The notes under the pieces: generated by a model
Told to the model about the DNA's origin: nothing
Database searches by the model: none
What the model saw: only the letters and a program-made list of their open reading frames with translations
Shown here: positions 1 through 11,703 of the stretch, in pieces
Numbering within the stretch: position 1 is the stretch's first letter
Layout: the number at the start of each line of letters is the position of its first letter
NCBI GenBank assembly: GCA_020809705.1
Contig: CP085827.1
Coordinates: 5,084,001-5,148,000 of the forward strand
Length of the DNA: 64,000 nt
Source of the DNA: Calonectria ilicicola
Lineage: Eukaryota > Ascomycota > Sordariomycetes > Hypocreales > Nectriaceae
Direction: 5' to 3'
Program-made: the position numbers and the translations under genes

Positions 1-55
1 TGGTAGGCTTGTGTTGTCGCGTAATGACCGCCCATTGCTTACCTAGCACCAGGCC

Positions 56-2424
56 ATGTCGATGCTCCTCATTTTCTCCCAGTCCTTTGACGAGTCGATA
101 AAGCCCGTTCGAGAGACCGATTCCCAACATTTCCAATCGTTCCGGCAGGTGAAGACATCCTTTGAGCATATTAAGCAGATATACTCTACCAACTCGATTT
201 TGTCGTCGGTGGAGCTTGACCTTCAGGACGATGAATCGCGGACGGTTTTGGGACTGGCGAACCTGGCCCAGTTTGGCCTCTGGCTACTCGATGGAAGCTT
301 TGATTCTTTTAAGCAAGCTCACCACCACTTCCACGCCATCTTCCCCGACCAGATTTCCAACCTTGGAACTGAGGTCATTGAGCTCCTCTTGGCGCTCAAG
401 ACCCAACTGGCCATCGAATCACTCCTTCAAAAGACACCAGAGCAAAAGATTGAGCATCTTTTGAGCCAATATCTGACGGATGGCCTTGAAGTGAAGCTTC
501 TTGGCCTTCACGAAGGTCTTGAGCTAACGCCCGCGGACCAAGAGTTTGTCGACTCCACGCGGTCTCGACGAGACTCTCTGCAAAATGAGTCGCAATCCGA
601 CGCGGGTAAGAAGTTGCCTCCCCATACAGTTTGAATGCGTTATCTAACCTAGAAACAGCAACATTTAGAACGAAATACCCCGCCGATGACCTATTACGAA
701 GCTTTAGCACATACGTCAAGGGCCGCCTCACTTCAGTTACGGAGCTCGGTAACAGGCTGGGTCTTGCTATGCCATCGAGTGGGGAAACAGCTCTCGACAT
801 TTTGCCAGACGGCCCTGGCGATGGTGATCTCGACTTGGACGACTTGTCTTCCTTTTTCGAGAAGACTACCTCAGGACTCGTCCAGAACGCACTCGCCGGT
901 TTGACGGAGGAGGACCCCACTCCCACCCCCGCTCCAGCCGAACCCGTTGTAGTGCCACCGGCGGAAACCCCCAAGAGTCCAGTCAAGACTGAGACCACCG
1001 CCCCACAGACAACCGGAAAGGTGGACCTGATGACCGACTACAAGGAATTAGAGGCTCTTGTAGCGGAAAGCACCTCAAACTATGTCAAGACGACGTTGCA
1101 TGGGCTGTCACCAGTGCCATATCAACCAACTGTTCCCACCAGTACCAGTGAGTATACCTGAGTTAATATTGGGGGATATAGCTAATTCTATGCAGCCGAG
1201 AGCATGGCAGCTCAATCATACCTCAGTCAACTTCAACAAGTCCAGGCTCAACATCCTTACTACTCTTATACACAGCATATACCTGAACCTCAACCACCTG
1301 CTCCGGCTCCTGGCGAAAATCTCCCTCCGAATCAAACCTTTCCCAGCGCCATACTATATGACAAGGCTCGCCAAGCAGCACTATCAAAGTCTTCAGCTCA
1401 CACCCGAAGGGAGGGCCTTCACTCTACTCGTCGACCCTGGACGCAGGAGGAGGAAAAGGCACTCATGGCTGGTTTGGATATGGTCAAGGGCCCCCACTGG
1501 AGTCAAATACTGACTCTATTTGGCCAAAACGGCACCATATCGGATATACTCAAAGATAGGACCCAAGTTCAACTCAAGGATAAAGCTAGAAACCTCAAAT
1601 TGTTCTTCCTCAAGACGAACTCTGAGATGCCCTACTATCTCCAGGCAGTCACGGGCGAACTCAAAACTAGAGCTCCTACGCAGGCTGCCAGGAAGGAGGC
1701 GGAGGAGCGAGCAAGGATGAACTCTGAGGAGGAGCAGGCTAGAATCCAAGGCATCATGACGTTGGCCGGTGGCTTACAAAACCCCCCCCAAGGTAGAGCA
1801 AACGGAAACCCTGCTACCGCGGTCGGCCCCGGCGTTGTAACGCCTGCCCAGGCCGCGAGTGCTGCACAAGCCATCCAGACGGCTCATCAAGCAGCAAGCG
1901 CCCATGTTACCACAAGCGCTGCCACTTCAGGATACCCAGCTTCTTCGCTTCCCCAAGCCCGACCAAGCATGATAACCACAACCCAACAGGCACTCCACTC
2001 AGTGGCACAACCCCCCCCTCGTCCACAGTCCCACTTGTCCCAGACGCCCCAGTCACAAATGCGCCAACAACCACCGCAAACGCAGTTGGCTCTTCCGACG
2101 CCAGTACAGCCCCAGGCAACATCACAAATGCGATCGCAGACTTCTACGCCAGTTGCACAAACCCAGCATCCTTCACCACATCACACACCGACACCACAGC
2201 ACACCCCAGTCATGACTGCACAATCCGCCCATCCACACTCGCAATATTCTTCCCCGCAAACCTCGCATTCAGTCTATCATACGCCGTCTACACCAATACA
2301 AGCTCCACCAGCACCGATGGTTTCGCAACCTCATGTGCCAGAATCCCTGGCGGATGTGCATGATAACGCCGCAGAGGCAGCTCTATTACAAGGACTGCAG
2401 GCTGCAGTAGCCGAGTCTATGTGA
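56..2424 (+). CDS. tbf1: Tbf1-type telobox DNA-binding protein (5' end probably outside window)
   Basis: Three exons: 56-605, 659-1147 and 1196-2424, joined by GT-AG introns (756 codons with stop). The first two exons give an alpha-helical N-terminal region, the expected place of a TRFH-like dimerisation domain. Exon 3 holds one Myb/SANT domain starting at RRPWTQEEEKAL and ending in the telobox VQLKDKARN, which matches fission-yeast Tbf1 more closely than Taz1 (VDLKDKWRN type). The remaining C-terminal part is rich in Gln, Pro, Ser, Thr and His and looks disordered. Tbf1 proteins bind TTAGGG-like repeats at telomeres and some promoters, in the nucleus. An in-frame stop at 44-46 lies inside a good acceptor (TTACCTAG), so the ATG at 56 may be the start or, more likely, an internal Met of an exon opening at 47 whose upstream exons are off the window. 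Family call is firm; the 5' end is not. Confidence 0.85.
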
Positions 2425-3555
2425 TTCCGCATCGCGGCTCTCACAAATCAGGGCAATTTTTGGGAAAGTGTCAGCTGCTTTCATGGAGGCTTTTGTTTTG
2501 ATATAAGTTGTTCACTCTATAGCACCATAACACAGTGCTATAGCTTTTCTTGGCTCACCGTCAGCCTTACCGGGTAGGGCTTTGTGTTTCGATTTGAGCG
2601 GCCCCAGTGGGGGCAAGGCGTGTTTATGAATTGCAGCCTCTTTGGAGGGAAAAAAAGAAGAAAAGTTTTTGCACGGAATGATACCACGATTCAGGAGTAT
2701 GATGGCTTAACACTCAAATAAGCATGTTAACAATTAGACAGTTCAAAATAGCAATGTAAAAAGTGTTTAAAAGCGATATTGGTGTGATATCATTGGATTA
2801 CAAAGGTGAACTTAGTCTACAGTATGATGTGACTTCTTGCTCGCTAACTCAGGACGACCGGCAATATCTTTAAAGTCCTCCTGCGCTCATACATAGGTTT
2901 TGCCAGTTGCACATATAACTTTAGATGTATTCCAGTAAAGTATGCATTTTCAAGATTTCCTTAGGATTTTCCTAGCATAATCGCAACGAAGTAACTTTAT
3001 GCATGCCGCTAGCAAAATATATGTGTGCGTGTAGGAAGACTGTCTTTATACGGAAACAAGACATTCGCGCGAAAATCGAGAGAGGCACCCATCCACCTAC
3101 TAATCTGCTTCGGTTGATACCGACTGGGTAATCGCCGACTCATCTATGCATAGACGGGTTCCTATATCCCGTGGATGGAGTATGCTGCTATTTGGATATT
3201 ATCCTGTTTGGAAATCTAGTCCCAAATATTACTTGCTGCAATCGTGAAAAAAAACCGCGAGCCTCTTGTTCGTGGTCTATTACCTAGATAACTGTAAAGG
3301 TTTATTTAGAATATTAGTTATAGCACTCTGGACACAAGACTGTGTAATTTATATTATGCATTTAGGTTGTATTTGGTTTCTATGGTGTTTCGAATTGTTA
3401 GTTGAATTTTGTTACCGTGTGTACTACACATTGTAGACGGAAGTATTCTGATACGATGACTGTGCCCTCAAAAGGGCGAGATGAGCGATATTCACAGATG
3501 GACGATTTTGATAATTGTAATTGGTAATATTTCTAGCCGTACTTGAAACATGATT
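2425..3555. other. Intergenic, convergent 3' ends
   Basis: The region lies between the 3' end of the tbf1-like gene and the 3' end of the minus-strand NLR gene. It is AT-rich and has no reading frame with gene-like composition. I see no tRNA, no clear inverted repeat and no copy of the repeat motifs found further right. It marks the switch from conserved sequence to the accessory island. Confidence 0.6.
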
Positions 3556-6500
3556 TCACATTCCAACAAAAAATACATTTCCATCCTCATTACCGACACC
3601 TTGTTTAGCTAGGGCAATCCCTTTTTTCGAAGGTGAGATCTCCATGCAGCCCCTGCATTCAGGAGGAACCCATAATATATTCTTCCCGTCACACCGGATC
3701 CAGTCCCACTTTTCACTCATGCCAATGGGATAATACTGTGATATTTCAACCAGACTCTGCGGCGGAGGTTCGAAACCCGTGAGTGACTCAGTGGGAGTGC
3801 AAGAAGAGGCCTCATTATGAGACCAAATTTCTTCGTCGACCTCTCCATCATAGGAACTGGCGGCGATTTTTATTTGACGATCAAGACATTCCACTAGCAG
3901 ATTGGGACTATCTTTAGTAAACGATAAATCCCTGACTGTGTGACCAACTGGGACTATTAGCTTGAGGTGTCCGTGGATTATATCCCAAATCATGACTGTT
4001 TTATCGTATGATCCTGATGCGAATAGCCTGGAATCGGGCGAGAAGGTGAGTGAAGAAATCTCACAAGTATGGCCTTTGAGCGTATGCTGGATTTTTCCAT
4101 TTATTGCATTCCAAATCATGGCTGTTTTATCGGATGATGCTGATGCCAATAGCCTAGAATCAGGCGAGAAGGCGAGCAAAATAACATGGACATGGCCCTT
4201 GAGCGTATGCTGGATTTTTCTATTTATTGCATCCCAAATTATGACTGTGTTATTGACTGATCCTGATGCTAATAGTCTAGAATCCGGCGAGAAGGTGAGC
4301 GAAATAGCAATATCAGCATGGTCCTTGAGTGTATATTGGGGGTTTCCATTTATTGTGTCCCAAATCATGATCCCTTTACGGGATATTTCTGATGCTGATG
4401 CCAAAAGCCTAGAATCAAACGAGAAGGCGAGTGAACAAATACGACCACTATGTCCTTCAAGTCTGTGTTGAACCGTTCCATTTGTTGCATTCCAGATCTT
4501 TATTATTCCATTTGTTGAGCCTGATGCTAGAAGCCTAGAATCGGGCGAGTAGGCAAGGCAGGAGATTTCATCTTGTGTGCTATGGCGTGTAGTCATTTTG
4601 GTAATATCCCAAATTTTGATTGTGGGGTTTGGTGTTGTTGCCACCAACTTGGCATAAACTGAAAAGGAAGGTGAATTGGTGACTGTCTGGAGTGTTTGGC
4701 GGATTGCTCCCGTTGCCACCTCCCAAACGACGATTGTGTTGTCACTGGATGCTGAGGCAAGCAGTTTGCCATTTTCCAAAAGCGCAACCGATTTGACCCA
4801 ACGACTGCAGTCGAACGTGTGCCGGAGTGCCCAACTTGCTGTATCCCAAACCTTAATTGTGCCGTCTTGAGACCCTGATGCAAGCAGTTTACCATCAGCT
4901 GTGAATGCGACGGAAATGACCGCGCGGTTATGATCCTCGAGTGTTTGTTGGAGTTTCCCTGTCATCGCGTCCCAAATTTTAATGGTTTGATCCCATGAAC
5001 CCGATGCTACCAACTTGGAATCAGGCGAGAACGCAACTGAAAGAGCCAAGCGTTCGTGGCCTTCGAGCGTGTGCTGGAGTGCCCACGTTGTCACACCCCA
5101 AATTTTAACTGCCCCATTACTTGAATTTGATGCGATCATCGTATTATCATTTGATAATGATATAGATCTAAGAGGTAGTTTGTGTTCCTCAATCCTGTGT
5201 TGGAGCTCGCCTGTTGCTGTGCACCAAATCTCAATTGATCCATCATCCAACCCTGAGGCTATCAGTTTGTTGTCGCCTGAGACTGAGATTGAATCAGCCC
5301 GGCGACTGTGACACTCGAGTGTTTGCTGAAGTTCCCCTGTTGCTGCGTCCCAGATCTTGATGGTTTCATCCCATGACCCTGAAACTATCAGTTTGCCATT
5401 GCTTGAGAATGCGGTCGATGAAATCTGGTCATTATGACCCTCGAGTGTCTGGAGGCAAAGATCCCATTCATATTCAACTTTTGGTTTCTGCGCTATCCAA
5501 TCAATACCCCTATGAAAATTCTCTCTAATAACGCTTCGCTGAGGGGCAAATATGAGTGCCGAGTAGTAAAGCTGAAGAGGCGCAGAGTCAATTATTGCAC
5601 GGAAGCGGAGAATAAAGCGGCTCGCATCATGGAGAAATTCCAATATCCTGACTCCGCGGTCGGGCTCGACGATAGTGCCCAACTCTTCTATGAGCCTGAT
5701 GCTCTCTGATATTTCCCCCATCAGACTTAATGCTTCAAGCCAGTGGAGAAAGTGGCGCCGGAGAAATTTGACGGCTTGGCTTCCCTCATGAAGCCCAACT
5801 CTTGCTTCTTTCAGGTGATAGATCCAATAAAGGCATGCGTATTGAACCTCGGATGGGAGACACTCTTTTATCCTTCTAATACCGATACTCGTACGTGCTG
5901 TGCCGGGTGCATCAAGGCCGCAAATATCCTCTTTGAGGCAACCGCTCTCCTCCATTAATTGAAGGCATCTGTTCGCCAACCTCTCATGAATATCTTCTTG
6001 CTTGACCCAAAATTTCATGTGGCAGTTTTTGGGATGTACCAAGAAGTCACGAAAAGACAGATGCAGCAATCTCACGGGAACATCTTGGCCCGGAGGAGGG
6101 ATACTAATTACCGAGTGAAGTAGATCCAGTCTTTCTTCAACGCTTGCTTCTTCAATACCAAGAAGGAGAGAGAGGGCGGTACATGAGAGAGGGCTGGCAA
6201 GAGTGACGATAGAGCCAACCATGTATCTTAATTCAGCAATCGCATCTTCATTCTCACTTACTGAATTAGTGAGGACGAAAAGATACATTGCGTCGAGTGT
6301 GCTTCTAAGTCCATAGGCTTGGTTCTTGATAATCATATCCAATCTTCCTTCCGGTCCGCCTTTGCCGTGTCTTTTGTCTTCGATGAACCGACAGGAGGTC
6401 GCTGCGAAGATGAAGAGCGGAATGGCCATTTCGACCAGACTCGAGAGCTTCTTTTGATCAGGCCAACTTGGAGGAAGTTTATTGGCGCTTTTATCTCGGA

Positions 6501-8328
6501 TTTTTGCCAGCTTATAATGTAAGAACTTAAAAATATCATCCTTGATGCCCGAATAAGGAACGTTTTGCAGAACCAGATCTTGGTAGCTATCGGTAATAAA
6601 ATCGAATTGGGAACGAATTGGGAACTCTGGTCGGCTCGTTACAAAGATCTTTAAGCGGATGGTTGTCAATTCCTTTAGTTTTGGCCAGAGACTAATGATG
6701 GTTTGAACATCCTGTTCGTCGTCACACTCATCGAGTGCGTCAACTACAACCACCATTGTTTGTGGAGTTTTCTTTTGTGCCTCCATATTCCCTATTGGCT
6801 GTAGAATAAGCTTTTTGAACTGTTCACTTATAGCCTTTTGAGAAATGGAAGGATTGTTCCCAATCGCATTCTGCACTTGCTCGGCTATACAAGCGTGTTT
6901 ACGAGCAAGCTGGGCGGCGATGGTAGTAAAAAACTTGCTTGCTTTGACACGATCGGCTTCGCCCCTTTTGAAGAAGAAACTGGCACCAAGAGCTCCTTTG
7001 CCATCTAGATCGCGGGACACGGTATGAGCAATTGTAGACTTTCCGGTGCCTGCCATCCCTTGCAACCAGTATATGCATTTACTCTCCGCATCATCTACCC
7101 ATTTGTATATCCCACGGAGAATATCGACTCGGGTCCCCTCCAAACATACGCTTTCATGTTCATTGCAGTGTGAATCAAAAGCAGCGTCCTCGACAGGAAG
7201 CAGCTTAGCAAGAAGGACGTCATATTTCACATCACGAATGTGCTCTGATAAGCCAGAAACTTCCTGTTGCAAGTCTGCCATAATGTCATATAGTTGGCAT
7301 TTATTCGACAACCCGATTTGTTATTTTTTGAACTAACCTGAGAGACTCTCACTGATCTTCTTCTCAGCTTCAACCCTACTAGGGGGGATTTGGCATAACA
7401 GATCCTTCGCATATGCAGCAGCCACCATGGCAGCATAGCCTTGCCAAGATTTGTTTTTGTGCGTATCCGAATAATCACAAATACCACGAACTACCAAGCA
7501 AGGGAAGCGGTTCATAAGACCAGCTGCCTCCATTTCAAAGCATAGTACGCCCTTCTCTTTCGAAAGTTTATCCCGAAGCACGGCGTCCTTCATTAATTGA
7601 TTTGCTGAGGCGATGAGGCCGTAATGGATAAATATGCTGTTCTCATCAGGTGGTCGCTCAGTTCGTTCAACGAGCTTGGAGCTATCGTGGCCGCAAGATG
7701 AATCGCAGTCGGATTCAACGCCAGAAGGATGCAAAACATCACTTCTGTAGAGTCTATCACTACTGGTCGGTGGTCGGCCATATTTCTTTCGTAATTTCTT
7801 CTTGCCCCCAAGGATTGAATCGATCTTATCCTCGAGTTCGTGCCCTTCTTCTATTTCGTAAAGGGTTTTTAAACCATTTACTGCAGTTCGAACGATGGTC
7901 GGGGGCTGATTCAAAACCCCAGTCTCATGGAAGATTTCGTTTTGAATTGTTTTGCCAAAATCATATTGGAAAACGCCGCTAGTACCATTTCGTGGACTGC
8001 TGACAACGACATCCCCAAGGCGGACATCGTGGTTTGGACTGGGCGCCCCACCCCCAATACCAACCATCAAACCGATGCGAATATTCGGGAACGTGTGTAG
8101 CATGCTTGTCGCAACACTGGAAGCAGAAGCGATGCCATACTCCCCATCAGGTAGCACGGCGGTGGCGACATTATGTTTCCCCATGCGACCTAATATGTAA
8201 TTGTTCGTATCACCATCTGCCATATGATCCGGTGGTGGATGTTTCTCATCTAAAAAAAGTGCTGCTGCGACCTGCTCTGTAAAGATTGCGCAGATCCAGC
8301 CGACCGTGTAATCATTCGGGTCGGACAT
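3556..8328 (-). CDS. PNP-NACHT-WD40 NOD-like receptor
   Basis: Two exons: 8328-7338 and 7274-3556, with a 63-nt intron (GTTAGT...GCAG), giving 1569 residues. Residues 1-330 are a nucleoside phosphorylase-like domain with a GIGGG loop and the segments [10 protein letters not shown] and [13 protein letters not shown] that typify fungal PNP_UDP effector domains. A NACHT ATPase follows: Walker [10 protein letters not shown] at 403-411 and Walker [11 protein letters not shown] around 505-514. The C-terminal half has about 12-13 WD40 repeats, several ending in IKIWD or MIWD, then a short tail. This tripartite layout is the classic fungal NLR plan; relatives act in heterokaryon incompatibility and perhaps other non-self responses, with WD repeats as sensor, NACHT as switch and PNP as effector. 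No stop or frameshift interrupts it. The start was chosen at [14 protein letters not shown] because that is where the PNP domain begins; upstream codons in the same frame lack a good ATG. Ligand and partner are unknown. Confidence 0.92.
3960..5460 (-). repeat. WD40-coding tandem repeats of about 126 nt
   Basis: Within the NLR gene the WD40 units recur about every 126 nt on DNA level. The units around 3960-4060, 4080-4190 and 4200-4310 share long stretches such as CCTTGAGCGTATGCTGGATTT and AGCCTAGAATC, so these C-terminal units are clearly related by recent duplication but have diverged. One unit near 4600-4700 is degenerate and has lost the GH and WD dipeptides. Confidence 0.75.
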
Positions 8329-9566
8329 GGCTGGCTGTGAACAGAATGGAGTTTCAGTCAATCTTCTGTATGAAATAATTAAAATCGCAGTATTTCTAAG
8401 CAGTGCGGATAACGAAATCAAGATCAAGGCAATGTTGACACTATTGAAATCGAGAAGTCTGGACTAATTGAAGCAAGCCGGTAAGGTGATAGCAAAAGCG
8501 AGGAGGATAAGAAAACACCATGATTCAGAGGATGGGCTCTCATCGTGCGGGGTAATCCAAAGCCACATTTTTGCCCAACGGAATATGCAAATCTGCCTTA
8601 TTGTTCGATACGGCCGGGTCTACTCAATCATGAGGCCTCCGTTCTATTGATGGGTGGATTAAATCCTGATGATTCTGTTGGATTGAGGTCTTAGCTGGAC
8701 CCCCTCATCTAAAGAGGGGTTTTTGTGGTCCCTGATGGTTAGGATAATATTGTTATATTGTACACATCAGTCAATTTAGACCTTTATATCCGCACACAAT
8801 GTGTCAATTCAACACTTATGCGGCCTACGATGCATGCAGTCTGATGGTTCGCATAAGCCCAAGCTGAGAGGGCGCTGGGTGGGTTAGCGGAGTGTGACTC
8901 CATAGTCAACATGTCTGCAGCTGTGAGAGACGAAGGTGTCACTTTATAGAAGGATTTATTCGAAAAAATACTTGTATTTACCAGCTAACTTGATATTTAA
9001 GGCGTCAAAATAGCCGTAGCCAGTAGTAGCGCGCTTCAAGTAGCGTCTCATGTCGGATTATCCATCAGCAGTTCCAGCCTACGACGGGACCAGCAAAACG
9101 ACGCGCCACCACAAATTACCATCGAACGTGTGATGATTTTGTGAACGAGGTTTAGAATTATTAAGAGGGCATCTTGAAATATTAGGTCCCAATTTAGCAT
9201 GCGCAAAAGTCGCACGTAATATTCGTCACCGGCAAGAGCCCTCTCATCCAACCTGCAAGAGAATTTTTACATAAGCCTTGAGGATTCATTGTCTATTCAT
9301 AAATCATAGGGTTTCCTCAAAGTCATCTTGACTGAAACGTGCGAAACGACTAGAGGGACAAACGAGCCTAGTGCAGTATGACACTTGGCTTCACTGAGAT
9401 CGCCTGTAATTATTTCGCCGTTCAATGGGAGTTGTGAGGCTCAAGGGTTTTGACCAGAGGATAGTCCGACTTTCATCGCATGATCTGTATTTTGCTGCGG
9501 CTTCAGGTGTTCGCGTTTTTTGTGTATCACGCTAGACTGTTCCAGCAGATTGCCAGTACCAGAAAA

Positions 9567-9660
9567 TAAAATTTTATAAAATAAATAAATAAATCTAGTA
9601 CTAAATAAATCTATTTATATTATTTATTTTTGTTTTTAGGCTTATTTAGAATAATTCTAA
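9567..9660. repeat. AAATA/TTTAT-rich palindromic block
   Basis: Runs of AAATA on the left half and of TTTAT on the right half can fold on each other. Similar blocks occur at about 11770-11820, 12100-12165, 18410-18522, 21045-21115, 38410-38490 and 41790-41860. In two of those cases the block is the core of a MITE; here no terminal inverted repeat was found. Confidence 0.55.
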
Positions 9661-9845
9661 GAGATAGTGTGCGATGCCTTATGTCACCTGTGTGAATTGC
9701 CCCTGCTCCCGTAGTATTGTATTGTTGAATTACCTTGAATTATTCAATAAACTGCTTACGTTTGCCATTTGCTGGCAGTTAGCGTATTATTCATAAGCAC
9801 TTTAGACGTATATGTCTAATGGTAAGTTAAAATCGCCGAAGCTTG

Positions 9846-9945
9846 TCGACTTCAATCTTTTTCACCCACCGGCCTTCCGAACTTTTTGGCTTTCCCAATC
9901 TCTCCATCAAACACTTAGATTACGAAAAGTGGCCACATCGCACAG
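9846..9945 (+). pseudogene. Relic of an F-box gene related to the one at 18917
   Basis: The stretch TTTTTCACCCACCGGCCTTC...CCATCAAACACTTAGA matches the coding strand of the intact F-box gene at about 19620-19680, and it runs directly into TACGAAAAGTGGCCACATCG, which matches about 20380-20400 of that gene. The 700 nt between those two parts are missing. The leading GTCGACTTCAATC also resembles the gene near 20370. This is a short, internally deleted and rearranged copy, not a working gene. Confidence 0.7.
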
Positions 9946-10095
9946 TTAAGGGTGGATACGGTATACGGTTGGTTGAAACTTCCCTATTTACCTTGATGGA
10001 GGCAAAAGAGGGATAAATAATTGCCTCCGGACGCAATTCTCTGCTATTACCTTCACTTCCTAGTGCCAAACCGTCTATCTCAAACGTCTTCAAAA

Positions 10096-11703
10096 ATGAC
10101 TTCCACTACAGTCCCGACATCGAAGGTATTCCCAGATGCACCAACCGCCGCTCTAAATTTTGAAGAATTCTCTTACTGGGGGCCCGATGGAACCTTGAGG
10201 CGTTCCAATATGACCCGACCACAAGAAAACGCACTCGTTGACTATCTAGTAGAGAAATACAATGTCGCTTCTCTTTTCTGGACTGAGCCGTTCCTGGTTC
10301 TTGGGATTGATGGGGAGATTCCGAAGGAAAATGAGCGTCCTTTTACTATCGCTGGTTATGTTGTTATCTGGAGACCGGCTGACGATGATGCGTTCTTCCC
10401 TATTGTTGGTGTTATAACCTACAGTGATGGTGTCAGAATGGACCCAAAGATGCTCGAGATCTTCCATGCCACACCTGCGAATGCGATACCTCCCCGAGGG
10501 GTTTTTCTCTACTGGGCCGATCACATTTTCAAGGACTGCATCGGCATATCTATAATGTGGACATCTCTAGTCGTGGAACTACCCAAGACAAGTCATGAAG
10601 ACTTCATGAGTCGGCTTGCAAAGCTCCCGGGGAGAATTCTTGGCACAGGGTTGTGGCGGCGCTACCATAATGGTCCTCTACCATGCACCGAGAGTCAGAG
10701 ACGCACTGCAGAGCCAGACCCACGGTATTTTGACAGGCTTGTTGATAACGAAACTGATTACGTCGAACAGGGCGGCATGTTTCATCCAGGGGCAATGATA
10801 AAGTCGGTTGACGAACAAGACAAGATGATCTCAGCCGTCACCGCTAGCATCCTCGTTGAAAAAGGAGAAGAGCGTCGACTGATTTGCCCCTATCACAACT
10901 GGGAATCTCTGGTCAAGAAAAATCCTACAAAGTTTGGACAAGAGGATGATGAAGCTCAGAGAATCTTCAAGGTCGTCCAAGGAGAGGATAGGGTAGCTGT
11001 CGGTCATGTCCATGCACGAATGGAAAATACAGACATCGCGCTCGCAAAGCTTGATGAAGGCATTAAGTTCGAAAATACTTTCATAAATACGGAATTCTCA
11101 GCCAAAACACTCGTCTGTGGTGACGACCTACGCGTGGGTGATACGTATGTGATCGATGGATTTACCACGGGCCAACAATACCTGTATGGATACGGAGCAC
11201 GAAAGAAAATAGGACGACGACCTCGCGCGGCAAATCGCCCTTTTCGTATCCCCGATGGCGCAGACCCAAATGACCCGCACCTCGATGTTGCCTATATTGA
11301 GGCCGAGCAAGGAATACATATTTCCACCACGCAGATCATGAATCAGCGACGGTCTATCCGGGCTAGTGTCTGCGGTGCGGTATTGCTTCGATGTCAAGAG
11401 GCCGGAAACCCAGTGGATGACATGGACTCAGTCATGGCCCGTGGAGAAGTCTGCGGAATGCTGAATTTTATAGATCTACAAAGTCACTACATGAATGATA
11501 GGTATGCGGAGACTTACATGGTGTTCGCCGATATCTTTGATCCTCTCATTGAGGATGGATGGAAGATTGTACAAGTGGAAGAGGGGAAGACTGCGACGAA
11601 AGCTGAAGATAAGAGCAATGCTACCGAGGAACTCATGGTTGAAGAGGTTACCAGAGAGGGTATTGATGACGGACCTTTCACAAAGAAGCAGAGAAGACGG
11701 TAA
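10096..11703 (+). CDS. Unrecognised 535-residue protein, possible trypsin-like fold
   Basis: Intronless frame; the ATG at 10096 (MTSTTVPTSKVFPD) is the first Met, in an A-rich context. I do not recognise the family. The N-terminal 200 residues have no motif I can name. From about residue 245 the order of local motifs resembles a trypsin-like protease: His267 in LICPYHNW, Asp313 in TDIALAKL, and Ser424 in ASVCGAVLL, though the GDSGG box is not canonical, so it may be inactive or unrelated. The C-terminus is charged and ends in KKQRRR, a possible nuclear signal. There is no signal peptide or membrane segment. Just after the stop (about 11735) lies one copy of the GGTGAGAGCCATCC motif that also fills the arrays beside the helicase/RGG pair. 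Confidence 0.7.
   Translation: MTSTTVPTSKVFPDAPTAALNFEEFSYWGPDGTLRRSNMTRPQENALVDYLVEKYNVASLFWTEPFLVLGIDGEIPKENERPFTIAGYVVIWRPADDDAFFPIVGVITYSDGVRMDPKMLEIFHATPANAIPPRGVFLYWADHIFKDCIGISIMWTSLVVELPKTSHEDFMSRLAKLPGRILGTGLWRRYHNGPLPCTESQRRTAEPDPRYFDRLVDNETDYVEQGGMFHPGAMIKSVDEQDKMISAVTASILVEKGEERRLICPYHNWESLVKKNPTKFGQEDDEAQRIFKVVQGEDRVAVGHVHARMENTDIALAKLDEGIKFENTFINTEFSAKTLVCGDDLRVGDTYVIDGFTTGQQYLYGYGARKKIGRRPRAANRPFRIPDGADPNDPHLDVAYIEAEQGIHISTTQIMNQRRSIRASVCGAVLLRCQEAGNPVDDMDSVMARGEVCGMLNFIDLQSHYMNDRYAETYMVFADIFDPLIEDGWKIVQVEEGKTATKAEDKSNATEELMVEEVTREGIDDGPFTKKQRRR

Larger units (their letters stand above)
8329..10095. other. AT-rich intergenic region upstream of two divergent genes
   Basis: The region separates the NLR start (minus) from the 535-residue gene (plus), so it should hold both promoters. 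It contains one AT-rich hairpin-like block (about 9567-9660) and a relic of an F-box gene (about 9846-9945), listed separately. No other open frame looks coding. Confidence 0.55.
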
